A DNA stretch of 64,000 nt. Origin: Agrococcus carbonis (GTDB lineage: Bacteria > Actinomycetota > Actinomycetes > Actinomycetales > Microbacteriaceae). The notes under the pieces are model-generated. The model searched no databases, was not told the DNA's origin, and saw nothing but the letters and a program-made list of their open reading frames with translations. Location: the NCBI RefSeq assembly GCF_900104705.1, contig NZ_LT629734.1, positions 1,860,001 through 1,924,000 of the forward strand. The letters run 5' to 3'. Positions within the stretch are counted from its first letter, which is position 1. The number at the start of each line of letters is the position of its first letter. Made by a program: the position numbers and the translations under genes. Below are positions 8,969 through 16,406 of this stretch, one piece after another.

Positions 8969-11170
8969 GTGAACAAGACCATGAAGCGCAGCGCGGCGAT
9001 CGGCGCCGCCTGCGCCGTCGGACTGGGCCTCGTCGCCCTGCCGCAGGCGGCCGTCGCCGCCCCGATCGACGTCGACCCCGACACCACGGCGGTCGTGAGC
9101 CTCCTCCACTTCAACGACTTCCACGGCCGGCTCGACAAGGCCACGACCGTGCAGTTCGCCGGCACGATCGAGCGCCTCCGCGCCGACTACCCGTCCTCGA
9201 CCGTGCTGCTCTCGGGCGGCGACAACATCGGCGCCTCGAACTTCACCTCCGCGTCGCAGCAGGACGAGCCGACGCTCGAGGTGCTCAACGCGCTCGAGGT
9301 CGACGCGGCCGCCGTCGGCAACCACGAGTTCGACCGCGGCGTCGACGACCTCACGGGGCGCGTCGACGCCCTCGCCGACTTCCCCTACCTCTCGGCCAAC
9401 GTCACGCGCGACGGTGCGCCCATCGGGCCGGCCTTCGAGACCTTCGAGATCGACGGCATCACGGTCGCCGTCGTCGGCGCCGTCACCCAGCAGACGCCGA
9501 GCCTCGTCGACGGCTCCGGCATCGTCGGCCTCGAGTTCGGCGACCCCGTCGCGGCCGTCAACGCGGTCGCGGCTGAGCTGAGCGACGGCGACGCCGCCAA
9601 CGGCGAGGCCGACGTCGTCGTCGCCGAGATCCACGACGGCTCGCAGCTCACCCTGCCGGCGAACGCCCCGCAGTCCGAGCAGGAGGCGACCTTCGCGCCC
9701 GACGCGGCAGCCGGCGGCGCCTTCGGCGACATGGTCAACGGCCTCTCCGCCGACGTCGACGTGATCTTCAACGGCCACACGCACCGCACCTACTCGTGGC
9801 TCGCGCCCGTCCCCGGCGTCGAGGGCGCGACGCGCCCGATCGTCCAGTCGAACGAGTACTCCAACCTCATCGGCCAGGTCGTCCTCGCCGTCGACCGCGC
9901 GAGCGGCGATGTCTCCGTCGAGGTGCTCGCGAACCACGCGCGCACGACCGACGCGGTCGCCGGGCTCGTCGCCGAGTACCCGCGCGCGGCGGCGGTGCAG
10001 CAGATCGTCGACGCGGCCGTCGACCGCGCCGCGGTCATCGGCAACGTCGAGGTCGGCACGATCTCGGGCCCCATCACGGTGCCCGCGCTCTCGAACGGCA
10101 ACCGCGGCGAGGAGTCGACCTCCGCGCAGATGGTCGCCAACATGTACCGCGACCAGCTCGCCGACGCGAGCCGCGGCGGGGCCGACATCGGCGTCGTCAA
10201 CCCCGGCGGCGTGCGCGACAGCTTCCTCTACGAGCCCACCGCGCCCGAGACCGAGCCCGGCATCGTGCGCCTCGCCGAGGCCAACACGATGCTGCCGTTC
10301 ATCAACAACCTGTGGTCGATCACGATGACGGGCGCGCAGCTCGACACGCTGCTCGAGCAGCAGTGGCAGCGCACCGCCGCGGGCGAGCCGCTCACGACCG
10401 GCCGCACGTATCTGCAGCTGGGCCTGAGCGACAACGTGACCTACGTCTCCGATCCCAGCCGCGCGTTCGACGACCGCGTGAGCGACATCGCGATCGACGG
10501 CGAGCTCATCACGCCCGACCAGGAGATCCGCGTCGCGAGCGCGTCGTTCCTCATGGGCGTCAACGGCGGCACGCCGGGGGACAACTTCTGGGCGTTCGCG
10601 GAGGGCACCGACGAGCGCGACTCGGGCCTCGTCGACCAGGATGCGCTGCTCGCGTACCTCGCCGCGAACCCGGGCCTCGCGCCCGACTACAGCGTGCGCC
10701 ACGTCGACGTCGTGGGCCTGCCCGACGGCGCGGTCGACGCCGGCGCCGAGGTGGCCGTCGAGGTGCGCCAGGTCGACCGGATCCGCTCGCTCGGCGCCGA
10801 GGCGTCGACGACGGTCGAGGTCGTCGACGAGAGCGGAGCCGTCATCGGCTCGGGCGACGTCGTCGTCCAGAACGACGCCCAGGGCGCCCCGCTCACGACC
10901 GCGGCCGAGGTCACGTTCACGGCGACCTTCGCCGGCGACGGCACCGAGCCGGCGCTGCAGACCTACGCGCTGCGCGCCGACAACGGCACGCTCATCCCGT
11001 TCCAGGTGCTCGTGACCCCCGCCCCGGCGACCGGCTCCGGTCCGGGCCACCCGGTGTTCGGCGACGCGCACCCGGTGCACGGCGACGACCACCCCGGCCG
11101 CGCGGTCGGCCGCGGCGGTGAGCACCCCGTCTTCGGCGAGCTCCCCGGCAAGGGCAAGCGCGCCTTCTGA
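8969..11170 (+). CDS. Secreted bifunctional metallophosphatase / 5'-nucleotidase
   Basis: A 733-residue exported enzyme of the UshA/CD73 family that removes phosphate from extracellular nucleotides. A Sec signal peptide covers residues 1 to about 29 (KR, then a hydrophobic core, then AVAAPI). The metallophosphatase domain shows HFNDFHGR, GGDNIGASNF, GNHEFDRG and NGHTHRTY, which supply the two-metal ligands. The C-terminal 5'-nucleotidase domain (about 340-560) carries the substrate-specificity segment (NPGGVRDSF). A further beta domain follows, then an unusual Gly/His/Pro tail with two HPVFG repeats. No LPxTG anchor is seen. The GTG start has GGAG 8 bases upstream. An alternative GTG at 8921 would spoil the signal peptide. 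Confidence 0.92.
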   Translation: MNKTMKRSAAIGAACAVGLGLVALPQAAVAAPIDVDPDTTAVVSLLHFNDFHGRLDKATTVQFAGTIERLRADYPSSTVLLSGGDNIGASNFTSASQQDEPTLEVLNALEVDAAAVGNHEFDRGVDDLTGRVDALADFPYLSANVTRDGAPIGPAFETFEIDGITVAVVGAVTQQTPSLVDGSGIVGLEFGDPVAAVNAVAAELSDGDAANGEADVVVAEIHDGSQLTLPANAPQSEQEATFAPDAAAGGAFGDMVNGLSADVDVIFNGHTHRTYSWLAPVPGVEGATRPIVQSNEYSNLIGQVVLAVDRASGDVSVEVLANHARTTDAVAGLVAEYPRAAAVQQIVDAAVDRAAVIGNVEVGTISGPITVPALSNGNRGEESTSAQMVANMYRDQLADASRGGADIGVVNPGGVRDSFLYEPTAPETEPGIVRLAEANTMLPFINNLWSITMTGAQLDTLLEQQWQRTAAGEPLTTGRTYLQLGLSDNVTYVSDPSRAFDDRVSDIAIDGELITPDQEIRVASASFLMGVNGGTPGDNFWAFAEGTDERDSGLVDQDALLAYLAANPGLAPDYSVRHVDVVGLPDGAVDAGAEVAVEVRQVDRIRSLGAEASTTVEVVDESGAVIGSGDVVVQNDAQGAPLTTAAEVTFTATFAGDGTEPALQTYALRADNGTLIPFQVLVTPAPATGSGPGHPVFGDAHPVHGDDHPGRAVGRGGEHPVFGELPGKGKRAF

Positions 11171-11178
11171 TCCGCACG

Positions 11179-11218
11179 CGCATCGGGGGCTCGGGCACGC
11201 GCTCGGGCCCCCGCTGCG
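11179..11218 (+). terminator. Hairpin terminator after the 5'-nucleotidase gene
   Basis: The 7-bp stem CGGGGGC/GCCCCCG (11184-11190 with 11207-11213) is extended by four more pairs after one mismatch. It encloses a 16-base loop just after the stop. Confidence 0.55.
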
Positions 11219-11222
11219 CGCG

Positions 11223-11228
11223 TAGGCT
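11223..11228 (+). promoter_or_regulatory. -10 element (TAGGCT) for the ArgA-like gene, leaderless arrangement
   Basis: TAGGCT ends 6 bases before the GTG at 11235, with no Shine-Dalgarno sequence. Confidence 0.55.
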
Positions 11229-11234
11229 CGGACG

Positions 11235-11759
11235 GTGACCACACGAGCGGCGACGACAGCATCCGCCATCAGCGTCCGGCCCGCGCGCACGGGCGACGTC
11301 CGCGCGATGCAGGCGCTCATCGAGCCCTACGTGCGGCGGCGCATCCTGCTCGGCAAGGAGCTCGTCACCCTCTACGAGGCGGTGCAGGAGTTCGTGGTCG
11401 CCGAGCGCGACGGGGAGCTCGTGGGATGCGGTGCCCTCCACGTGCTGTGGGAGGACCTCGGCGAGGTGCGCACGATCGCCGCGGCCGAGGGCGCGGTGGG
11501 CAAGGGCGTCGGCCACGCGATGCTCGAGGCGCTCGAGGAGCGCGCACGCGCGCTCGGCCTCTCGCGCCTGTTCTGCCTGACGTTCGAGACCGAGTTCTTC
11601 GGCCGGCACGGCTACCGGGAGGTCGGCGAGGAGATCGTCGACGACGCCGTGCGCGCCGAGCTGCTGCGATCGCCCGACGGCGGCGTCGCGGAGTTCCTCG
11701 ACCTCGCGCACGTGAAGCCGAACACGCTCGGCAACACGCGCATGCTCAAGCAGCTCTGA
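11235..11759 (+). CDS. argA: Amino-acid N-acetyltransferase (short ArgA type, GNAT)
   Basis: A 174-residue GNAT enzyme that resembles the short N-acetylglutamate synthase of mycobacteria, which makes N-acetylglutamate for arginine synthesis. The order is VRPARTGDVRAMQALIEPYV at the N-terminus, LWEDLGEVRTIAA, the acetyl-CoA loop VGKGVGHAML, and LFCLTFETEFFGRHGYREV near the C-terminus. All are typical of this subgroup. It lacks the amino-acid-kinase domain of classical ArgA, as expected for the short type. It stands alone and is not in an arg operon. Another GNAT substrate cannot be excluded without comparison. Confidence 0.82.
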   Translation: MTTRAATTASAISVRPARTGDVRAMQALIEPYVRRRILLGKELVTLYEAVQEFVVAERDGELVGCGALHVLWEDLGEVRTIAAAEGAVGKGVGHAMLEALEERARALGLSRLFCLTFETEFFGRHGYREVGEEIVDDAVRAELLRSPDGGVAEFLDLAHVKPNTLGNTRMLKQL

Positions 11760-11772
11760 GCCCCGGCTCGCC

Positions 11773-11778
11773 TACCCT
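11773..11778 (+). promoter_or_regulatory. -10 element (TACCCT), leaderless arrangement
   Basis: TACCCT ends 6 bases before the GTG at 11785. Confidence 0.45.
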
Positions 11779-11784
11779 GGATCG

Positions 11785-12450
11785 GTGAGCAGGGGACCAT
11801 CGGCGAAGCGCCGCGCAGCCGTGCGGCGGCGTCGCACGATGCTGGGCCTCGGCGTGCTCGTGCTGATCGCGGCGCTCGTCGCGCTGCTCGTGTGGCGCCC
11901 GTGGGAGGGCGCCGACGCCCCGCAGTCGCCAGCCGCGAGCGAGACGCCCGATGCCGCGAGCGAGGCGCCGCAGCCGAGCGAGACGCCCGAGCCCACGCAG
12001 TCGCAGCCGTTCACGCCGATCGGCGGCGACCCGTCGGCCGCGGCGAGCGCGCCGTGCGAGCCCGAGCAGATCCGCCTCACGCCGCAGACCGATCGCAGCA
12101 TCTACTCCGGCGACGACCCCGTGCGGCTCTCGTTCACGATCGAGAACACCGGCGAGGCCGCGTGCGCGCTCAACGCGGGCACGAGCGTGCAGGAGTACGA
12201 GATCCGCACCGGCGACGAGGTCGTCTACCGCTGGACGGACTGCGCGACCGACGTGAGCGACAACGTCGTGGCGCTGCAGCCGGGAGCCCCGCAGTCGACC
12301 GTGCCGATCGAATGGGACCGGACGCGCTCGTCGAGCGATGCGTGCTCGGGCGAGGGGCAGCCGGTCACGGCGGGCGGCGCCGCCTACTGGCTCAGCGTGA
12401 GCGTGGGCGAGTACACGAGCCAGGACGAGCGGCAGTTCATCCTCGAGTAG
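11785..12450 (+). CDS. Membrane-anchored protein with extracellular Ig-like domain
   Basis: A 221-residue protein. A short basic N-terminus (KRRAAVRRRR) precedes one transmembrane helix (about residues 19-41). Next comes a Pro/Ser/Glu-rich linker of about 45 residues and a beta-rich domain with four Cys (CEPEQI, ACALN, DCATD, ACSGE) that could form two disulfides outside the cell. The fold resembles bacterial domains of unknown function that carry NTGEAACALNAG-type strands (DUF4232-like). The function is unknown. It lies between argA and the convergent radA. A shared hairpin terminator separates it from radA. Confidence 0.75.
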   Translation: MSRGPSAKRRAAVRRRRTMLGLGVLVLIAALVALLVWRPWEGADAPQSPAASETPDAASEAPQPSETPEPTQSQPFTPIGGDPSAAASAPCEPEQIRLTPQTDRSIYSGDDPVRLSFTIENTGEAACALNAGTSVQEYEIRTGDEVVYRWTDCATDVSDNVVALQPGAPQSTVPIEWDRTRSSSDACSGEGQPVTAGGAAYWLSVSVGEYTSQDERQFILE

Positions 12451-12529
12451 GGGCGGCTGGGTCTCGCGACGGGTGCGGCCTCCGGCCGCGCCCTCCTCGA
12501 CGCAGCGCCCTCCTCAACGCTGGGGCTCC

Positions 12530-12560
12530 GGGCGCAACGCTGCTGCGCAGCATTGCGCCC
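12530..12560. terminator. Bidirectional hairpin terminator between convergent genes
   Basis: Two 14-base arms (12530-12543 and 12547-12560) pair with a single C-A mismatch around a 3-base loop, midway between the convergent Ig-like gene and radA. Confidence 0.7.
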
Positions 12561-12567
12561 GCAGCCC

Positions 12568-13929
12568 TCAGAACTCCGGCACGGCGACGGGCTGCCGCAC
12601 CGGCGCGCTCTCCCGCCGACCGGCGCTGATCGCCTCGGGGATGGCGTTGCGCACGAGCGCGACGTCCTCGTCGATCACCCGCTGGTAGCCGAGCCGCCGC
12701 GCCTCGGCGACCCGCCGCTTCGCGCTCGAGGCCGCGCGGATCTCGCCCGCGAGCGAGATCTCGCCGACCGCCGCGAGCCGCCGGGGGAGCGCCACCTGGT
12801 GCTCGGCGCTCGCGATCGCGAGCGCGATCGCGAGGTCGGCGCCGGGTTCGGTGAGCCGCATGCCCCCGACCGTCGAGACGTAGACGTCCTTGCCGCCGAG
12901 CCGCAGCCCCGTGTGCCGCTCGAGCACCGCGAGCACCATTGCGACGCGCGACGAGTCGACGCCGTTGACGACCCGTCGCGGCTGCGGGGTGGATGCGTCG
13001 ACGACGAGCGCCTGCACCTCGACGGGGATCGCGCGGCGCCCCTCGAGCGCGACCGTGACGCACGTGCCCGCGAGCGGGGTCGTCGAGCGCGAGAGGAACA
13101 GGCCCGAGGGGTCGGGCACCTCGACGATGCCGTCGCCGGTCATCTCGAAGCAGCCCACCTCATCCGTCGGCCCGAAGCGGTTCTTCGACGTGCGCACGAA
13201 GCGCAGCGCCGTCTGTCGGTCGCCGTCGAAGTGCGCGACGACGTCGACGAGGTGCTCGAGCGCGCGGGGGCCTGCGACCGAGCCGTCCTTCGTCACGTGC
13301 CCGACGAGCAGCAGCGGCACGTCGGCCGACTTCGCCGCGCGCGTGAGCGCGGCCGCGACGTCGCGCACCTGGCTCGGGCCGCCCGCGAGGCCGTCGTTGT
13401 CGGCGTTGGCGACCGTCTGCACCGAGTCGACGATGACGAGCTCGGGCTCCGCGTCGCGCAGCTGGCCGAGGATCGTCGCGAGGTCGGTCTCGCTCGCGAG
13501 GTAGAGCTGCGGCTCGAGCGCGCCCGTGCGCTCCGCGCGCAGCCGCACCTGGGCGAGCGACTCCTCGCCCGAGACGTACAGCACGCGCCGACCGGCGGCC
13601 GCGGCGCGTGCCGCGACCGCGAGCAGCAGCGTCGACTTCCCGACGCCCGGCTCGCCCGAGCACAGCACGACCGCTCCCGGCACGATGCCGCCGCCGAGCA
13701 CGCGGTCGAACTCGCCGATCCCGGTCGGCCAGCGCGGCGCATCCGTGGCCTCGAGCTCGGTGATGGGGCGTGCGGCCCGGCCCGCGGGCACCGCGGCCGG
13801 GCGCACGCGGCCGACGGGAGCGCCGGCCTCCTCGACGGTGCCCCACTGCTGGCATTCGCCGCAGCGCCCGACCCACTTGAGCGACGTCCAGCCGCACTCG
13901 GAGCAGCGGAACGCGGGAGCCTTGGCCAT
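12568..13929 (-). CDS. radA: DNA repair protein RadA (Sms)
   Basis: A 453-residue recombination helicase that promotes branch migration. An N-terminal C4 zinc finger (Cys9, Cys12, Cys23, Cys26) is followed by a RecA-like ATPase with Walker A GEPGVGKST at 92-100, and then the RadA-specific KNRFG motif (near residue 250). The C-terminal third is the Lon-protease-like domain (DVYVSTVGGMRLTEPGADLA). All diagnostic elements are intact. The ATG at 13929 is chosen because it gives the canonical start and has a -10 hexamer 7 bases upstream. Longer in-frame extensions would read into the VOC gene on the other strand. Confidence 0.97.
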   Translation of the reverse strand: MAKAPAFRCSECGWTSLKWVGRCGECQQWGTVEEAGAPVGRVRPAAVPAGRAARPITELEATDAPRWPTGIGEFDRVLGGGIVPGAVVLCSGEPGVGKSTLLLAVAARAAAAGRRVLYVSGEESLAQVRLRAERTGALEPQLYLASETDLATILGQLRDAEPELVIVDSVQTVANADNDGLAGGPSQVRDVAAALTRAAKSADVPLLLVGHVTKDGSVAGPRALEHLVDVVAHFDGDRQTALRFVRTSKNRFGPTDEVGCFEMTGDGIVEVPDPSGLFLSRSTTPLAGTCVTVALEGRRAIPVEVQALVVDASTPQPRRVVNGVDSSRVAMVLAVLERHTGLRLGGKDVYVSTVGGMRLTEPGADLAIALAIASAEHQVALPRRLAAVGEISLAGEIRAASSAKRRVAEARRLGYQRVIDEDVALVRNAIPEAISAGRRESAPVRQPVAVPEF

Positions 13930-13936
13930 GGGAGCG

Positions 13937-13942
13937 AGGCTA
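13937..13942 (-). promoter_or_regulatory. -10 element (TAGCCT) for radA, leaderless arrangement
   Basis: On the minus strand TAGCCT ends 7 bases before the radA ATG. Confidence 0.5.
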
Positions 13943-14009
13943 TCGCCGGCCGCCGACGCGCCGTGCGACCGCCGCGCCCGCCTGTCAGCGCCGACGGCCC
14001 GCGACCGGC

Positions 14010-14015
14010 TAGCGT
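14010..14015 (+). promoter_or_regulatory. -10 element (TAGCGT) for the VOC/GNAT pair
   Basis: TAGCGT ends 7 bases before the ATG at 14023, with no Shine-Dalgarno sequence. Confidence 0.45.
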
Positions 14016-14022
14016 AAGCGAC

Positions 14023-14391
14023 ATGCTCACCGTCGGCTCCATCGTGATCCGCTGCACCGACCTCGAGCGCCAGCTGATGTTCTGGACGGCGGCGCTCGAC
14101 TACGAGCCGCGCCTCCCGCTCGAGACCGACTTCGCGCTGCTGCGTCCGCGCGGCGGCGCCGGCCCCAACGTGTCGCTCGACGCCGTGCCGTCCGAGCGCG
14201 TCCTGCCGCCGCGCATCCACCTCGACCTCTACGCCGACGACCAGCCGGCCGAGGTCGAGCGCCTCGAGTCGCTCGGCGCCCAGCGCGTGCATTGGCCCAA
14301 GCGCCCCGACGACGCCGACTACGTGATCATGGAGGATCCCGAGGGCAACCGATTCTGCGTCGTCGACGCGGCACCGGGAGCCGCGGCATGA
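14023..14391 (+). CDS. VOC-family protein (glyoxalase-like domain)
   Basis: A 122-residue single-module protein of the vicinal-oxygen-chelate fold (Glyoxalase_6 type). It opens with SIVIRCTDLERQLMFWTAAL and ends with IMEDPEGNRFCVVD, the usual last strand with a conserved acidic residue. The second half carries RIHLDLYADD. Related proteins act in resistance or secondary metabolism, but the substrate here is unknown. The stop overlaps the next start (ATGA), so it is co-translated with the GNAT gene. Confidence 0.85.
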   Translation: MLTVGSIVIRCTDLERQLMFWTAALDYEPRLPLETDFALLRPRGGAGPNVSLDAVPSERVLPPRIHLDLYADDQPAEVERLESLGAQRVHWPKRPDDADYVIMEDPEGNRFCVVDAAPGAAA

Positions 14392-14900
14392 CGGCCAACG
14401 TGCGGGACGCCACGATCGACGACGCGGCGGGCATCGCGCGCGTGCGCGTCGAGACGTGGCGCGCGGCCTACGGGGGCCTCGTGCCGCAGGAGATGCTCGA
14501 CCGCATGGACGTCGACCGCGAGACCGCGCGCCGCATGGAGCACTGGGACGAGCTGCACGCTGACGATCGCGTGCACGACCTCGTTGCGGTCGTCGACGGC
14601 GAGGTCGTCGGCTGGGCGCTCGCGGGCCCCGCGCGCGACCAGGACGCCCCCGCGACCGGCGAGCTCTACGCGATCTACGCGCTCGCCGACCGCTGGTCGC
14701 GCGGCGTCGGCCACGCGCTGCTCGCCGAGGCCGAGCGGCGCCTGCGCGCCGACGGGCACGACGCGGCCTACCTGTGGGTGCTGCTCGGCAACGCCCGCGC
14801 GACCGCCTTCTACGAGTCGCACGGCTGGCGCTGCGACGACGGCGAGAAGGTCGAGGAGGGCATGCACGAGCGACGGTTCGTGCGCAGCCTCGCCCCGTGA
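14388..14900 (+). CDS. GNAT-family N-acetyltransferase
   Basis: A 170-residue acetyltransferase. VRDATIDDAAGIARVRVETWRAAY is the typical N-terminal strand-helix of RimI-like GNATs. GELYAIYALADRWSRGVGHALLAEAERRL contains the acetyl-CoA P-loop (RGVGHAL), and LGNARATAFYESHGW is the last conserved segment. The substrate is unknown. It overlaps the VOC gene by 4 bases and precedes the tRNA-Ser gene by 40 bases. Confidence 0.9.
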   Translation: MTANVRDATIDDAAGIARVRVETWRAAYGGLVPQEMLDRMDVDRETARRMEHWDELHADDRVHDLVAVVDGEVVGWALAGPARDQDAPATGELYAIYALADRWSRGVGHALLAEAERRLRADGHDAAYLWVLLGNARATAFYESHGWRCDDGEKVEEGMHERRFVRSLAP

Positions 14901-14902
14901 CG

Positions 14903-14932
14903 TTCGCGCGCGGTTCCGGGCTCGTGTAAGGT
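14903..14932 (+). promoter_or_regulatory. Possible promoter of tRNA-Ser
   Basis: TTCGCG (14903-14908) and TAAGGT (14927-14932) are 18 bases apart. The -10 ends 8 bases before the mature tRNA 5' end. Confidence 0.4.
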
Positions 14933-14940
14933 ATCCCCTT

Positions 14941-15031
14941 GGTGACGTGTCCGAGCGGCCGAAGGTGCGACTCTCGAAAAGTCGTGTAGGGCAACCCCCT
15001 ACCGTGGGTTCAAATCCCACCGTCACCGCCA
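14941..15031 (+). tRNA. tRNA-Ser (anticodon CGA)
   Basis: A class II tRNA. The acceptor stem GGTGACG pairs with CGTCACC (15021-15027). The anticodon stem CGACT/AGTCG encloses CTCGAAA with anticodon CGA, which reads UCG. The long variable arm (TAGGG...CCCTA) is typical of tRNA-Ser. The T-arm is GTGGG-TTCAAAT-CCCAC, and CCA is encoded. UCG is among the commonest Ser codons here. No integrase or attachment site is seen next to it. Confidence 0.96.
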
Positions 15032-15032
15032 C

Positions 15033-15064
15033 CGGATGCCCCGCCCCTGCAGGCGGGGCATCCG
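15033..15064 (+). terminator. Hairpin terminator after tRNA-Ser
   Basis: A perfect 13-bp stem (15033-15045 with 15052-15064) and 6-base loop starts two bases after the tRNA CCA end. Confidence 0.8.
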
Positions 15065-15170
15065 TCGTCTGTGCGGGGTCTGGACTTCTGCGCGCGCGTC
15101 TGGCTTGATGGTGCCGACGCAGCGCACGCCACCGCGGCCGCGGCGGCGACGGCGCTCCCGAGGAGGCCCG

Positions 15171-16406
15171 ATGCCCGGTCCCGACCCGCTCGCATCCCTG
15201 GATGCGCAGCTCGACCGCCTGCGGGCGCTCTACCGCGAGCTGCACCGCGCGCCCGAGCTCAGCATGGCCGAGCACGCGACGGCCGACAGGATCGCCGCCG
15301 AGCTCGAGCCGCTCGGCTACGCGATCCACCGCATCGGCGGCACGGGCGTCGTCGGGGTGCTCGCCAACGGCCCGGGACCCGTGGTGCTCGCGCGCGCCGA
15401 CACCGACGCGCTCCCCGTCACGGAGGCCACGGGGCTCGACTACGCATCCGCGACCCCCGGCGTCATGCACGCGTGCGGCCACGACCTGCACATCGTCGCG
15501 CTGCTCGGCGCGGCGGGGCAGCTCGCCGCGCACCGCGACGCGTGGTCGGGCACGCACATCGCGCTGTTCCAGCCCGGGGAGGAGACCGCCGCGGGCGCCC
15601 AGGCGATGCTCGACGACGGGCTCGTCGCCCGGATCCCGAAGCCCGACGTCGCGCTCGCCCAGCACGTGATGCCCTTCGAGGCGGGCGTCGTCGCGACCGC
15701 CGCGGGCCCGGTGCTCTCGGCCGGCGACTCGCTGCGCATCACGGTGCACGGCCGCGGCGCCCACGGCTCGATGCCGCACAACGCCGTCGACCCCGTCGTG
15801 CTCGCCGCCTCGATCGTGCTGCGGCTGCAGACGATCGTCTCGCGCGAGACGCAGCCGGGGCAGTTCGCCGTCGTCACGGTCGGCGCCTCGAACGCGGGCG
15901 CGAAGTCGAACGTCATCCCCGACCGCGCCGAGCTGCTGCTCAACGTGCGCACCTACGACACGGCGCTGCGCGAGCGCATCCTCGCGGCGATCGAGCGCAT
16001 CGTGCGGGGCGAGTGCGCCGCGGCCGGCTCGCCGAGGGAGCCCGAGTTCGAGCCGTACGACCGGTTCCCGCTCACCGACAACGACCCGGCCGTCACGGCA
16101 CGGGTGACGGATGCGTTCCGTCGCCGCTTCGGCGCCGACCGGGTCGTGCAGGCGGTGCCGGCCACCGCATCCGAGGACTTCTCCCGCGTCCCCGACGCCT
16201 TCGGCACGCCGTACACCTACTGGTTCGTCGGCTCCACGCCCGCCGACGTCTACCGCGCGGCCGTCGAGCGCGGCACCGTCGCCGCCGACGTGCCCGCCAA
16301 CCACCAGCCCGGCTTCGCGCCGGCGATCGACCCGACGCTCGAGACGATGGTGCGGGCGCACGCGATCGCGGCGCTCGCCTGGCTCGCACCCGAGGAGGCA
16401 GCATGA
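15171..16406 (+). CDS. M20-family amidohydrolase (carboxypeptidase-like)
   Basis: A 411-residue zinc hydrolase of the M20D group, which deacylates N-acyl amino acids or related amides. Metal and catalytic motifs are visible: RADTDALP, HACGHDLH, QPGEE, and a His in AQHVMP. The dimerisation domain follows (GRGAHGSMPHN), and a late PATASEDFS supplies another ligand. The ATG has a perfect AGGAGG site four bases upstream. Longer in-frame starts run into the tRNA terminator. The stop overlaps the MFS gene as ATGA, so hydrolase and transporter probably act together, perhaps taking up or exporting a conjugate. Confidence 0.92.
   Translation: MPGPDPLASLDAQLDRLRALYRELHRAPELSMAEHATADRIAAELEPLGYAIHRIGGTGVVGVLANGPGPVVLARADTDALPVTEATGLDYASATPGVMHACGHDLHIVALLGAAGQLAAHRDAWSGTHIALFQPGEETAAGAQAMLDDGLVARIPKPDVALAQHVMPFEAGVVATAAGPVLSAGDSLRITVHGRGAHGSMPHNAVDPVVLAASIVLRLQTIVSRETQPGQFAVVTVGASNAGAKSNVIPDRAELLLNVRTYDTALRERILAAIERIVRGECAAAGSPREPEFEPYDRFPLTDNDPAVTARVTDAFRRRFGADRVVQAVPATASEDFSRVPDAFGTPYTYWFVGSTPADVYRAAVERGTVAADVPANHQPGFAPAIDPTLETMVRAHAIAALAWLAPEEAA

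Noticed and set aside
14941..15070. tRNA-Ser as a possible integration site
   Set aside because: No integrase, no direct repeat of the tRNA 3' end, and the hairpin after it is an ordinary terminator.
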